Positions 7,669-13,293 of a DNA stretch of 17,966 nt are shown one piece after another; position 1 is the stretch's first letter; each line of letters starts with the position of its first letter. The DNA lies in assembly GCA_947505885.1 (NCBI GenBank), contig CANNMN010000006.1:1-17966 (forward strand), read 5' to 3'. The translations under genes and the position numbers were made by a program. Origin of the DNA: Rickettsiales bacterium. GTDB taxonomy: Bacteria > Pseudomonadota > Alphaproteobacteria > Rickettsiales > UBA1997. The notes under the pieces were generated by a model. The model saw only the letters and a program-made list of their open reading frames with translations. It was not told the DNA's origin and did no database searches.

Positions 7669-8636
7669 ATAAAAGAGCTTCTGAAAAGACCTATTCACTT
7701 AACTACACTTTTGTTAGTGGCATATTGAGCTCAAAGATGATTGTTGGATTGCCAGTACTCGGCGGTGTGGTACACTTCGCAGTAATTTACCAATCCGACG
7801 TGAAAGACCTAATAAATTATTTTTGTGACAAGCCGAACAGAATGTCAGTTTGCGAAGATTTTATCATCAGCAGCTTACTTAAAAACGTAGAGAGTAAAAA
7901 AATTCTGACTTTTATCGATGATAAATATGGCCTCAGGAGAGCAGGCCTTTCTGAATTACAGAATAAATTTCTTACGCTTAGTAATGACTGCGAAATCTTC
8001 TTCGATAGAAGAACTATGCTTCTGTATATTGATTGGGAGTATTTGTTAACAAAAGCCGGCTACCTTGGCGAGGACTGCTCTCAGGGTCTAAGGTTGAGAA
8101 TTCTGGATAAAATAAAAGAGGTTAAAAATATGTCGTACCCGAAGTATTTGGAGGGTATAGTTGAATTAAAATACGTAGCCAGAAACATAGAGTACAACAA
8201 GCGGCTTAAGCCGTATAAGCCAGATTTTAAAGATAGTCGTACCGTAGAAATAGCTAAACCGATGACTGAGAATATTGCGAAGGTAAAAATTAGTCAGGGT
8301 AAAAAAGTTTCAAGAACTGCGCTAGGATCAATGATAGAAAACTATGTGATTAGCGAGCTGAAGAAAGGAAATGCAGCTAAGCCGATGGAGGTTTGGAATG
8401 TTATTAAGTCTCAAAACCCACCCCCTGATCCGATAACCGAAATAGATAAAATCAAAAAAATTATTCACCATTACGTACCCTCTACCGGGAATATCGAGAT
8501 CATGCCTTATAAAACATTCCAAAATAGGGTTAACGAATACAGGGATGCCTGTTCTGAGAAGGTTAAAAAGATCAAAAATCCCGCCCAATTCCCATCTAAA
8601 AGAAATATTCCCGACAAGTTCCCGCCTAGGGGATAG
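7665..8636 (+). CDS. Unknown protein coupled to the integrase
   Basis: A 323-residue soluble protein that I do not recognise. It starts at an ATG inside the integrase stop (ATGA overlap), so it is very probably translated by reinitiation. Residues 18-50 are moderately hydrophobic (GILSSKMIVGLPVLGG) but do not form a clear membrane segment. The middle is rich in Lys, Ile and Leu and likely helical. Residues about 215-290 look like a folded charged domain, with 'NPPPDPITEIDKIKKIIHHY' inside it. The C-terminus ends in a basic, proline-containing tail (FPSKRNIPDKFPPRG). No catalytic motif is visible. The tight coupling could mean a role in integration or excision, but it could equally be cargo. 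Confidence 0.75.
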   Translation: MNKRASEKTYSLNYTFVSGILSSKMIVGLPVLGGVVHFAVIYQSDVKDLINYFCDKPNRMSVCEDFIISSLLKNVESKKILTFIDDKYGLRRAGLSELQNKFLTLSNDCEIFFDRRTMLLYIDWEYLLTKAGYLGEDCSQGLRLRILDKIKEVKNMSYPKYLEGIVELKYVARNIEYNKRLKPYKPDFKDSRTVEIAKPMTENIAKVKISQGKKVSRTALGSMIENYVISELKKGNAAKPMEVWNVIKSQNPPPDPITEIDKIKKIIHHYVPSTGNIEIMPYKTFQNRVNEYRDACSEKVKKIKNPAQFPSKRNIPDKFPPRG

Positions 8637-8733
8637 CTGATTGCGAAGGTTTTTTTGTGCGGCCAAATTGTTTGCAACATTTCACAAGCGGTGAGTGTTG
8701 TTTATCAATTTCGTCAATCAAAAAAAATCAAAC
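8637..8733 (+). promoter_or_regulatory. Likely promoter region of the AlpA-like/ATPase operon
   Basis: A 97-bp gap precedes the first gene of the overlapping four-gene operon. It is AT-rich with a run of A before the ATG (8720-8727) and no strong ribosome-binding site. A promoter is expected here from gene order; no confident -35/-10 pair is seen. Confidence 0.3.
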
Positions 8734-8952
8734 ATGCAACAAAGCAACCTGCCAACGCGCCTTCTGACAATTAACAACTTTGTCGAAGAGCACAAATCTT
8801 TCGCCAGTCACGGCGGAATTCGTCACCTAATTTTTCATTCAGAATCTAACGGATTTAAATCTGCATTTAAACGCATCGGTTCTCGTGTCTTAATCGACGA
8901 AAACGAGTTCTTCAGATGCGTTAATAAAGTGAATGAGGTGCAAAGTGCCTAA
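8734..8952 (+). CDS. AlpA/excisionase-like small DNA-binding protein
   Basis: The 72-residue product starts at the ATG at 8734 (MQQSNLPTRLLTINNF). An in-frame GTG at 8695 would add 13 residues unlike the family. The sequence 'RLLTINNFVEEHKSFASHGG', 'IRHLIFHSESNGFKSAFKRIG' and RVLIDENEFF follows the pattern of short winged/HTH proteins often found in integrated elements of proteobacteria: a helix-turn-helix that selects the site, then an R-I-G-x-R-V-L-I-DE strand and a final helix. Such proteins act as excision directionality factors or activators of the element operon. It overlaps a short downstream ORF and opens the replication gene cluster. The family call is good; the exact role is inferred. 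Confidence 0.75.
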   Translation: MQQSNLPTRLLTINNFVEEHKSFASHGGIRHLIFHSESNGFKSAFKRIGSRVLIDENEFFRCVNKVNEVQSA

Positions 8953-9046
8953 GGCAATAAAAAAGCTCTCAGTTGTGAAGTTTGGACGCCAAACAACTGA
9001 AAGCCCTAATCCATTAGTAATTCAACCAACGGTAAGAACATGTTAA
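8945..9046 (+). CDS. Possible 33-residue overlapping ORF
   Basis: A GTG-started reading frame of 33 codons fills the gap between the AlpA-like gene (8-nt overlap) and the winged-helix gene (7-nt overlap). GAGGTG at 8935-8940, four bases ahead of the GTG, is a good ribosome-binding site that the upstream gene does not need. The peptide is basic and proline-containing (VPKAIKKLSVVKFGRQ at the start) with no recognisable domain. It may be a real small protein or a coupling device carrying ribosomes to the next start. Confidence 0.4.
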   Translation: MPKAIKKLSVVKFGRQTTESPNPLVIQPTVRTC

Positions 9047-9375
9047 AAAATAATTCCTCTAGGGGCAATAAAAGAATCTTTGCCAAATTTGTTGTCACCA
9101 AAAATGACCAACAAGAAACAATCCGTTTGGAAGGCCAAAACGCACGCACTCTTATTGTTTTGAAAGAGGCTGGTGGTCGAGGCATTACCAGCATTCAAAG
9201 CCATGATTTGAAGCTTCTCCGGCTTTCTAGCTATGTTCATATTTTGAGGCATGAGCATAACATTGCGATTCTAACTATTCGCGAAGGTGAAAGAAGGATT
9301 GCTCGCTATGTCTTAATGGACGGGGTTTTCTTAGTTGAGCCTTCCCCTGTTCAGAAGGAGGTAGCGCATGACTAA
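9040..9375 (+). CDS. Winged-helix domain protein of integrated elements
   Basis: The 111-residue protein contains a winged-helix-like core at about 35-105: 'QNARTLIVLKEAGGRGITSI' (helices 1-2), 'LKLLRLSSYVHILRHEHNI' (recognition helix) and a beta-wing around ILTIREGERRIARYVL. The 'L-x-x-AG-x-x-GITS…RLSSY-x-x-LR' pattern matches phage and island winged-helix proteins that usually sit directly before a replication ATPase, as here. It probably binds DNA, perhaps at the element's own origin or promoter. It overlaps the next gene by 8 bp, and that gene's ribosome-binding site (GAAGGAGG) lies within its last codons. No catalytic residues are expected. Function is inferred from fold and context. Confidence 0.65.
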   Translation: MLKNNSSRGNKRIFAKFVVTKNDQQETIRLEGQNARTLIVLKEAGGRGITSIQSHDLKLLRLSSYVHILRHEHNIAILTIREGERRIARYVLMDGVFLVEPSPVQKEVAHD

Positions 9376-10354
9376 AAAACTCCCTCAAACTCTTGATGGA
9401 CATATTGCCGAAGACCAAGAGGCAATTGGTTCTGGCGCGATGACTATCGATGAATTTCGCAAACCGAAACTAATCGCCATCGGCATCAACGATTTTCTGT
9501 TAAAGAAATTGCCCCCAAGAGAATTTATTGTTTACCCGTTCCTGCCTCGGCAGGGACTGGTAATGCTATTCGCCAAAAGAGGAGTGGGCAAAACCTACTT
9601 CGCTTTGTCTTTGGCCTGCAAAATTGCTAGTGGCGCAAGTTTGTTTGGCGACAAGTGGAAGATTGGCAAACAATGGCGAGTTCTTTACATCGACGGCGAA
9701 ATGCCTGCAAACGCAATGCAAGAAAGGCTTAAAACTTTGATGGTTGATTCGGTTGAGAATGGCAATCTTTCAATCATCACTCGCGATGCGCAAGCCGACG
9801 GCATAATGCCCAATTTGGCGACAGATGAAGGGCAATCAGCTTTAGAGCCTCACATTCAAAATGCTGATGTCATCATTGTCGATAATCTCTCAACCCTCAC
9901 CAGCCACGGCAAAGAAAACGAGGCTGCAAGTTGGGATCCAATAGCCAACTGGGCTTTACGACTTCGCTCAATTGGTAAATCGATTATTTTCATTCATCAC
10001 GCTGGTAAAAATAACGAGCAACGGGGCACGTCAAAGAAGGAGGATATTTTGGACACAGTGATAAATCTAAAACATCCATCCGACTATGACAGCAAGCAAG
10101 GTGCGAGGTTTGAAATTCATTTTGAAAAATCACGGGGCTTTGCTGGTGAAGAGGCTGAGGCTTTTGAGGTTAGGCTTGAGTTGAATGATGACAAAGCAAA
10201 CTGGGTAATTTCTGAGCTTGAGGATTTGGAAATGAAAAGGGTTGTTGAGTTGTCGCGGGAGGGCTTGAGCCAAAGAGACATTGCCAATGAAACGGGGCTT
10301 AGTCTTTCAAAAGTAAACCGAATTCTGACGGGTTGGAAAGAAAAGAGCGGGTAA
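9368..10354 (+). CDS. RepA-like AAA_25 ATPase with C-terminal HTH
   Basis: A 328-residue RecA-fold ATPase of the RSF1010 RepA/AAA_25 kind, which act as replicative hexameric helicases or helicase loaders. The Walker A is degenerate at its first glycine (AKRGVGKT, 69-76), Walker B is ADVIIVDN (166-173), and the motif-3 HHAGK is at 210-214, with an arginine (Arg219) after it. An N-terminal region (1-55) precedes the fold. Residues 292-325 form a separate HTH (LSQRDIANETGLSLSKVNRIL), which could tether it to DNA. An excellent ribosome-binding site, GAAGGAGG, precedes the ATG. It closes the operon. No primase or initiator such as RepC is present, so replication would need host or helper functions. 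Confidence 0.85.
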   Translation: MTKKLPQTLDGHIAEDQEAIGSGAMTIDEFRKPKLIAIGINDFLLKKLPPREFIVYPFLPRQGLVMLFAKRGVGKTYFALSLACKIASGASLFGDKWKIGKQWRVLYIDGEMPANAMQERLKTLMVDSVENGNLSIITRDAQADGIMPNLATDEGQSALEPHIQNADVIIVDNLSTLTSHGKENEAASWDPIANWALRLRSIGKSIIFIHHAGKNNEQRGTSKKEDILDTVINLKHPSDYDSKQGARFEIHFEKSRGFAGEEAEAFEVRLELNDDKANWVISELEDLEMKRVVELSREGLSQRDIANETGLSLSKVNRILTGWKEKSG

Positions 10355-10363
10355 GAAACTGAG

Positions 10364-10405
10364 TGTTTCACTGTTTCATTCCCTATGGAGCGAAACGGTG
10401 AAACA
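10364..10405. repeat. 14-bp inverted repeat between convergent genes
   Basis: TGTTTCACTGTTTC (10364-10377) pairs with GAAACGGTGAAACA (10392-10405) through one G·U, with a 14-nt loop. It lies between the ATPase stop and the convergent secreted-protein gene. No T-run follows on either strand, so it may be a Rho-assisted end, an RNA-stabilising structure, or a protein-binding or origin site. Each arm contains two GTTTCA/GAAAC half-repeats. Confidence 0.6.
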
Positions 10406-10409
10406 AAAA

Positions 10410-10904
10410 TTATTCAGCCTCCATGATAAGCATCCTATACCACTTAGAAGGCACCATTATGGTAAATCTAACGCCGCCAATCAGAGTTGTTGCCTTATTT
10501 TTATTGATATTATTTCTAATCCATGCCGCCGCCTTCTGCGGCTCAGATTTGTCATAAGGTAAAGAAGCTACATATTCAAAAAATGGAACGGTAGCCACAA
10601 TCTTTTTAGCAACCGGATCCACCATTGCTGTAGCTCTAATATTCTCAATGTCGTTTGGGCTATGGCTATAGGTCTCAACCCTGTAATCAATACCAGCCTG
10701 ATTTTTTTCGTTAATCCAAAGGTTGCCCTCCTCGGCGCCGAGAAGATTCTTTTTTGTTAAAAACCCTCTACCCTCCATGTTTAGATAAACATCTACGGGC
10801 ATAATACCATTTATGTGTCGCTTAGAATTTTGACCATTAGCTGGCAAATAGGCTAACAAAAGTAATGCTGCCGAAAGACCAAATCTTGTTAGAAAGTTAA
10901 GCAT
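10410..10904 (-). CDS. Small secreted (signal-peptide) protein of unknown function
   Basis: I take the ATG at 10904, giving 164 residues. It opens with a classical Sec signal: MLNFLTRFG, a hydrophobic SAALLLLAYL core, and a likely cleavage after ANG. A longer frame reaches 10976 but would put 24 polar residues before the signal and run into the repressor operator. The mature part (about 140 residues) has no cysteine or membrane helix and looks like one soluble periplasmic or exported domain, with 'NGIMPVDVYLNMEGRGF' near the start and 'VRFTIMVPSKWYRMLI' at the end. I do not recognise the family. It reads against the rest of the element's left half, convergent with the ATPase and divergent from the broken repressor. 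It is a good candidate for cargo that changes the host surface, but that is inference. Confidence 0.7.
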   Translation of the reverse strand: MLNFLTRFGLSAALLLLAYLPANGQNSKRHINGIMPVDVYLNMEGRGFLTKKNLLGAEEGNLWINEKNQAGIDYRVETYSHSPNDIENIRATAMVDPVAKKIVATVPFFEYVASLPYDKSEPQKAAAWIRNNINKNKATTLIGGVRFTIMVPSKWYRMLIMEAE

Positions 10905-10971
10905 TTTAACGAATGGCTTTTTATTAAAGTGACTGTCAGTCCGTAGACTATCCGTTAACTTTCCGGAAAAA

Positions 10972-10990
10972 GTCAAGCGCTATGCTTGAC
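10972..10990. promoter_or_regulatory. Palindromic operator at the broken XRE gene
   Basis: GTCAAGC-gctat-GCTTGAC is a perfect 7-bp dyad with a 5-bp spacer. It spans the ATG (10982) of the frameshifted repressor and lies 68 bp upstream of the divergent secreted-protein start. Size and position suit autoregulation by the adjacent XRE protein. Confidence 0.6.
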
Positions 10991-11228
10991 GAAAAAATAC
11001 TTTTACAATTCGGGGAGAAGCTACGAGGCACTAGGGGTCTCAAAGAGCGTGAGCCAGGAGGATTTGGCTTTAAACGCTGGTTTTGACCGCACCTATATCA
11101 GCCTTCTTGAAAGAGGAAAAAGAAACCCCTCGCTTCGCGCTATCTGCAGAATAGCGGCGGAACTTAAGATTCAGCCGGCCGAATTGATGCCTGAGATAAA
11201 AACAAAGAAAAATAATCAGAAAAGCTAG
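10982..11228 (+). pseudogene. XRE-family repressor broken by a +1 frameshift
   Basis: From the ATG at 10982 the frame reads MLDEKILLQFGEKLRGTR, a standard XRE N-terminus, and then runs off into KEREPGG and a stop. The second half, 'SVSQEDLALNAGFDRTYISL' then LERGKRNPSLRAICRIAAEL, is in the +1 frame and joins the first half exactly if one G is removed from the GGGG run at 11034-11037 (…RGTR-VSKSVSQED…). The repaired protein would be 81 residues, a complete single-HTH regulator. A TTG-started reading frame from 10986 covers the second half but lacks helix 1. This is either a recent inactivating insertion or a sequencing/assembly error in a short G run. The operator at its start codon is intact. 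Confidence 0.8.
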
Positions 11229-11256
11229 AGATGGTCACCGCTTTCCACTTCGCCTA

Positions 11257-11673
11257 TCAATCTCCTGCCTCTTCGACTGATTTCTTAGTTGGAGGCTCGA
11301 CAATTCTAGTCGTCACCTCATTTAGCTGCATTGTTTTTTTGAGTTTTTTTATTGTTCTTAAGCAAAACTCCTCTTTGCAATATCTAGTCAACCACCATCT
11401 AACCGCTTTGCCACATCCATTTTCTATCGCCTTAACGATGGCTATCTTTGCCCTCAACCTCACATTGTTCCGAAACCATGCTTTTCGGTCGCAAAACTTG
11501 GGATTTTTTCTCTGAAAATCGTAAAGTGTTGATTTGCCAATCTTGGCTTCAGCACAGGCTTCAAGGTCATTTTTACCAAGCAAAAAAGCATACTCTAATT
11601 TACCAATAATTTCCGGAGTCATTTTTGTTGGCCTCCCCACTACTTTTCTTGTTATCTTTCGTTTGCCGGACAC
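11257..11673 (-). CDS. Terminase-small-subunit-like HTH protein
   Basis: A 138-residue basic protein (GTG start at 11673). It opens VVGRPTKMTPEIIGKLEYAF, followed by LLGKNDLEACAEAKIGKSTL and YDFQRKNPKFCDRK. This is the homeodomain-like HTH seen in small terminase-like proteins of phages and prophage remnants: a GRP-T-K-(M)T-x-E start, an 'EAC…A-x-I-x-x-x-TLY-x-(Y/F)' helix pair, and an N-P-x-F-x-x-R-K link. The C-terminus (about 100-138) is charged and disordered-looking. No large terminase or portal gene is nearby, so in this element it could act as a DNA-recognition or packaging-redirection factor, or simply as a regulator. It is antisense to the 3' side of the XRE gene (converging). The family call is from pattern memory; moderate certainty. 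Confidence 0.65.
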   Translation of the reverse strand: MSGKRKITRKVVGRPTKMTPEIIGKLEYAFLLGKNDLEACAEAKIGKSTLYDFQRKNPKFCDRKAWFRNNVRLRAKIAIVKAIENGCGKAVRWWLTRYCKEEFCLRTIKKLKKTMQLNEVTTRIVEPPTKKSVEEAGD

Positions 11674-11781
11674 AGTTTTATGTGTTAAGAGTTGTCGCCA
11701 TCACAAGATTCTTCTTTGGGGGAAGGTCGAGTGGCTTAGAGAGTATTCCGCGCACGCGCGCGTACTTGTTGCTTGAGCCAG

Positions 11782-11973
11782 CTAAAGCCTTGAATACCTA
11801 GTTTCTAGCCCTTCAATATTTTCTTTCACCGCGACAAAATATCCCATGATTTCAAGCATCTCCTCTTCAGGAAATTCTTTGGTCTCCAGCGCCTTTTCAA
11901 ACCTTTGTAAATCTCGAATGAATTGCTCGATTGATGCTTTTAAGAATAGAAATTCGACTCTGCTACTTGCCAT
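11782..11973 (-). CDS. Small helical protein of unknown function
   Basis: I favour the ATG at 11973 (MASSRVEFLFLKASIEQF), giving 63 residues; an in-frame TTG at 12039 would give 85 but would run through the palindromic operator at 12016-12036. The predicted peptide is acidic and almost entirely helical ('EQFIRDLQRFEKALETKEF', 'EEEMLEIMGYFVAVKENIEG'), possibly a helical hairpin or dimer. No family is recognised and no ribosome-binding site is evident. It is divergent from the intact XRE gene, so it is likely under that repressor, an arrangement often seen for anti-repressors or small partners of regulators; this is inference only. Confidence 0.5.
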   Translation of the reverse strand: MASSRVEFLFLKASIEQFIRDLQRFEKALETKEFPEEEMLEIMGYFVAVKENIEGLETRYSRL

Positions 11974-12015
11974 AGTTTGAGATAGATTTTGAACGATAGG
12001 ATATTTAGAACCTCT

Positions 12016-12036
12016 TTCTCTAGCATATCTAGAGAA
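12016..12036. promoter_or_regulatory. Palindromic operator between the divergent small gene and XRE gene
   Basis: TTCTCTAG-catat-CTAGAGAA is a perfect 8-bp dyad with a 5-bp spacer, the same geometry as the 10972-10990 site but with different half-sites. It lies 37 bp before the XRE start (12073) and 43 bp before the ATG at 11973, so it can control both directions. Confidence 0.65.
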
Positions 12037-12072
12037 CAATAGATTAACTATGATTCAATAGATAAAGCCAAC

Positions 12073-12336
12073 ATGTCAATCGTCAAATCAAAAAACACTC
12101 AACCTATTCAACCAAACCAGTGTAAAGCGGCCAGAGACTTGCTTGGATGGAAACAAAGCGATTTGAGCGAGAAGTCTTCAATTGGCGAGTCAACCATTGC
12201 AGATTTTGAAAGAGGGGCGAGAGAGCCTGCGGTGAGAACTTTGAGAGATATTAGAAACGCCTTCGAAGATGCGGGGATAAAGTTTATTAATGATGAGGCT
12301 TGGGTTGGGGTTAAACTGCGGATAAATACCAACTGA
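12073..12336 (+). CDS. XRE-family transcriptional regulator
   Basis: An 87-residue single-domain helix-turn-helix protein. The HTH covers about residues 18-72: 'CKAARDLLGWKQSDLSEKSS' (helices 1-2), then IGESTIADFERGAREP (turn and recognition helix) and VRTLRDIRNAFEDAGI. The ending 'AGIKFIN' is typical of short phage/island XRE regulators in alphaproteobacteria. It has no protease or ligand domain, so it is probably not RecA-cleavable; induction would need an antirepressor or a change in level. The ATG at 12073 is preceded by AAAG but no strong ribosome-binding site. A dyad operator stands directly upstream. It is followed by a terminator and the NYN gene. Intact, unlike the other XRE gene of the element. 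Confidence 0.88.
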   Translation: MSIVKSKNTQPIQPNQCKAARDLLGWKQSDLSEKSSIGESTIADFERGAREPAVRTLRDIRNAFEDAGIKFINDEAWVGVKLRINTN

Positions 12337-12401
12337 TGATGGATAACATTTAAATTACTTGAAAAGTATATTAATCGACCAATGCTAACCAGTAACACAC
12401 G

Positions 12402-12458
12402 CTTGAAATATTCAAGTGCAGCCGCTCCTTCACTGCTTGCATAAGGGCGGCTTTTTTA
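12402..12458 (+). terminator. Dyad plus intrinsic terminator just before the NYN gene
   Basis: GCCGC-(T)-CCTT pairs with AAGG-GCGGC (12421-12430 and 12443-12451, one bulged T) and is followed by TTTTTT and a further TTTT. A 6-bp dyad CTTGAA-ATA-TTCAAG (12402-12416) lies directly upstream. The T-run ends about six bases before the NYN start codon, so this may terminate the XRE transcript and also attenuate the NYN gene. Confidence 0.7.
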
Positions 12459-12466
12459 TTTTCACC

Positions 12467-13144
12467 ATGAAAAAGCTAACTATCTTTATCGATGGCTACA
12501 ACCTCTATCACGCAATTGATAATCTTGGCAAACCTCACCTAAAATGGGCAAACCCTAAAATATTTTGTAAATTTTTTATCAATCATAAGATTGAGGAAAT
12601 TGTCAGGGTAAAATTCTTCACCGCCTTTCCCACTCACAAATCAAAAGACACTCAAAAGAGATATAAGTCTTTTACTGACGCCCTAAAGCACTATGATATC
12701 GAAATAATTGAAGGAAATTTCAAAAAAAAATCGATAACCATCTACGAACAAGATAAAAAATACGTAAAGCTTACTCACGAGGAAAAGGAAAGCGATGTAA
12801 ATATAGCTTTAGCAGTTCTTGAAGATGCTTTTGAAACAATTAGCGATAGAATTCTCATCGTAACAAATGATTCCGATATTACTCCAGCCATTGAAATGGC
12901 TAGAAGAAAAAATAAACAATTAAAAATAAGCATCCTAACACCACCTATCAAAGACACCAAATATATCAGCAAAAGTCTTTATCTCGCGAGTGGGAACGTT
13001 GGAAAGGATAAAAGGGGGCAAATTTTTCACAATTTTGTGATTCTTAAGGAATTCATGCTTGAGCAAGCAATAATGCCAGATGAGATTTTCACTGAAGATG
13101 GGAGGGGAATTTCAATTCCCAATGAATATAAAAAACCCAATTAA
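12467..13144 (+). CDS. NYN-domain (PIN-like) ribonuclease family protein
   Basis: From the ATG at 12467 the product is 225 residues; the in-frame ATG-less extension to 12416 would translate through the terminator stem and is rejected. The NYN/LabA-like PIN-fold signature is complete: 'MKKLTIFIDGYNLYHAI' with Asp9 and Asn12, 'EEKESDVNIALAVLEDA' with Asp110, and 'ILIVTNDSDITPAIEMA' with Asp135 and Asp137, which together form the acidic metal site of these RNA-cleaving enzymes. The last 45 residues extend beyond the domain. Neighbours are an XRE regulator 130 bp upstream and the right attachment site downstream, the position typical of cargo genes. It could be an RNA-targeting defence or stress nuclease, or help in element RNA processing; its substrate is unknown. 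Confidence 0.85.
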   Translation: MKKLTIFIDGYNLYHAIDNLGKPHLKWANPKIFCKFFINHKIEEIVRVKFFTAFPTHKSKDTQKRYKSFTDALKHYDIEIIEGNFKKKSITIYEQDKKYVKLTHEEKESDVNIALAVLEDAFETISDRILIVTNDSDITPAIEMARRKNKQLKISILTPPIKDTKYISKSLYLASGNVGKDKRGQIFHNFVILKEFMLEQAIMPDEIFTEDGRGISIPNEYKKPN

Positions 13145-13159
13145 TTTTGCTTGGTTCCG

Positions 13160-13177
13160 TGGGACACTGGTGGGACA
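13160..13177 (+). promoter_or_regulatory. Putative integrase arm-type site pair, right end
   Basis: TGGGACACTGGTGGGACA repeats exactly the sequence at 6288-6305, in the same orientation, 116 bp inside attR. The rest of the gap from 13145 to 13293 holds no gene; it is AT-rich with a short dyad GTCA-GTTG-TGAC at about 13268-13279. Confidence 0.6.
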
Positions 13178-13293
13178 ATTAGCCACAAATTTTAACAATA
13201 AATCGTAATCACCACCAACAAGAAAAAAGCTGCGAAGCCTTGATTTTATTGTTGTCATCATTTTTAGTCAGTTGTGACTTTTTGTAAAAATCA

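Noticed and set aside
10905..10976. Longer N-terminus for the secreted protein
   Set aside because: It would place 24 polar residues before a classical signal peptide and overlap the repressor operator.
11231..11515. A 94-codon plus-strand ORF opposite the terminase-small-like gene
   Set aside because: It is antisense to a gene with a recognisable HTH pattern, its peptide is a low-complexity hydrophobic shadow, and it has no ribosome-binding site.
12416..12466. Upstream extension of the NYN gene
   Set aside because: These codons coincide with the terminator stem and T-run, and the family begins with the strand carrying the first catalytic Asp, at MKKLTIFIDGYN.
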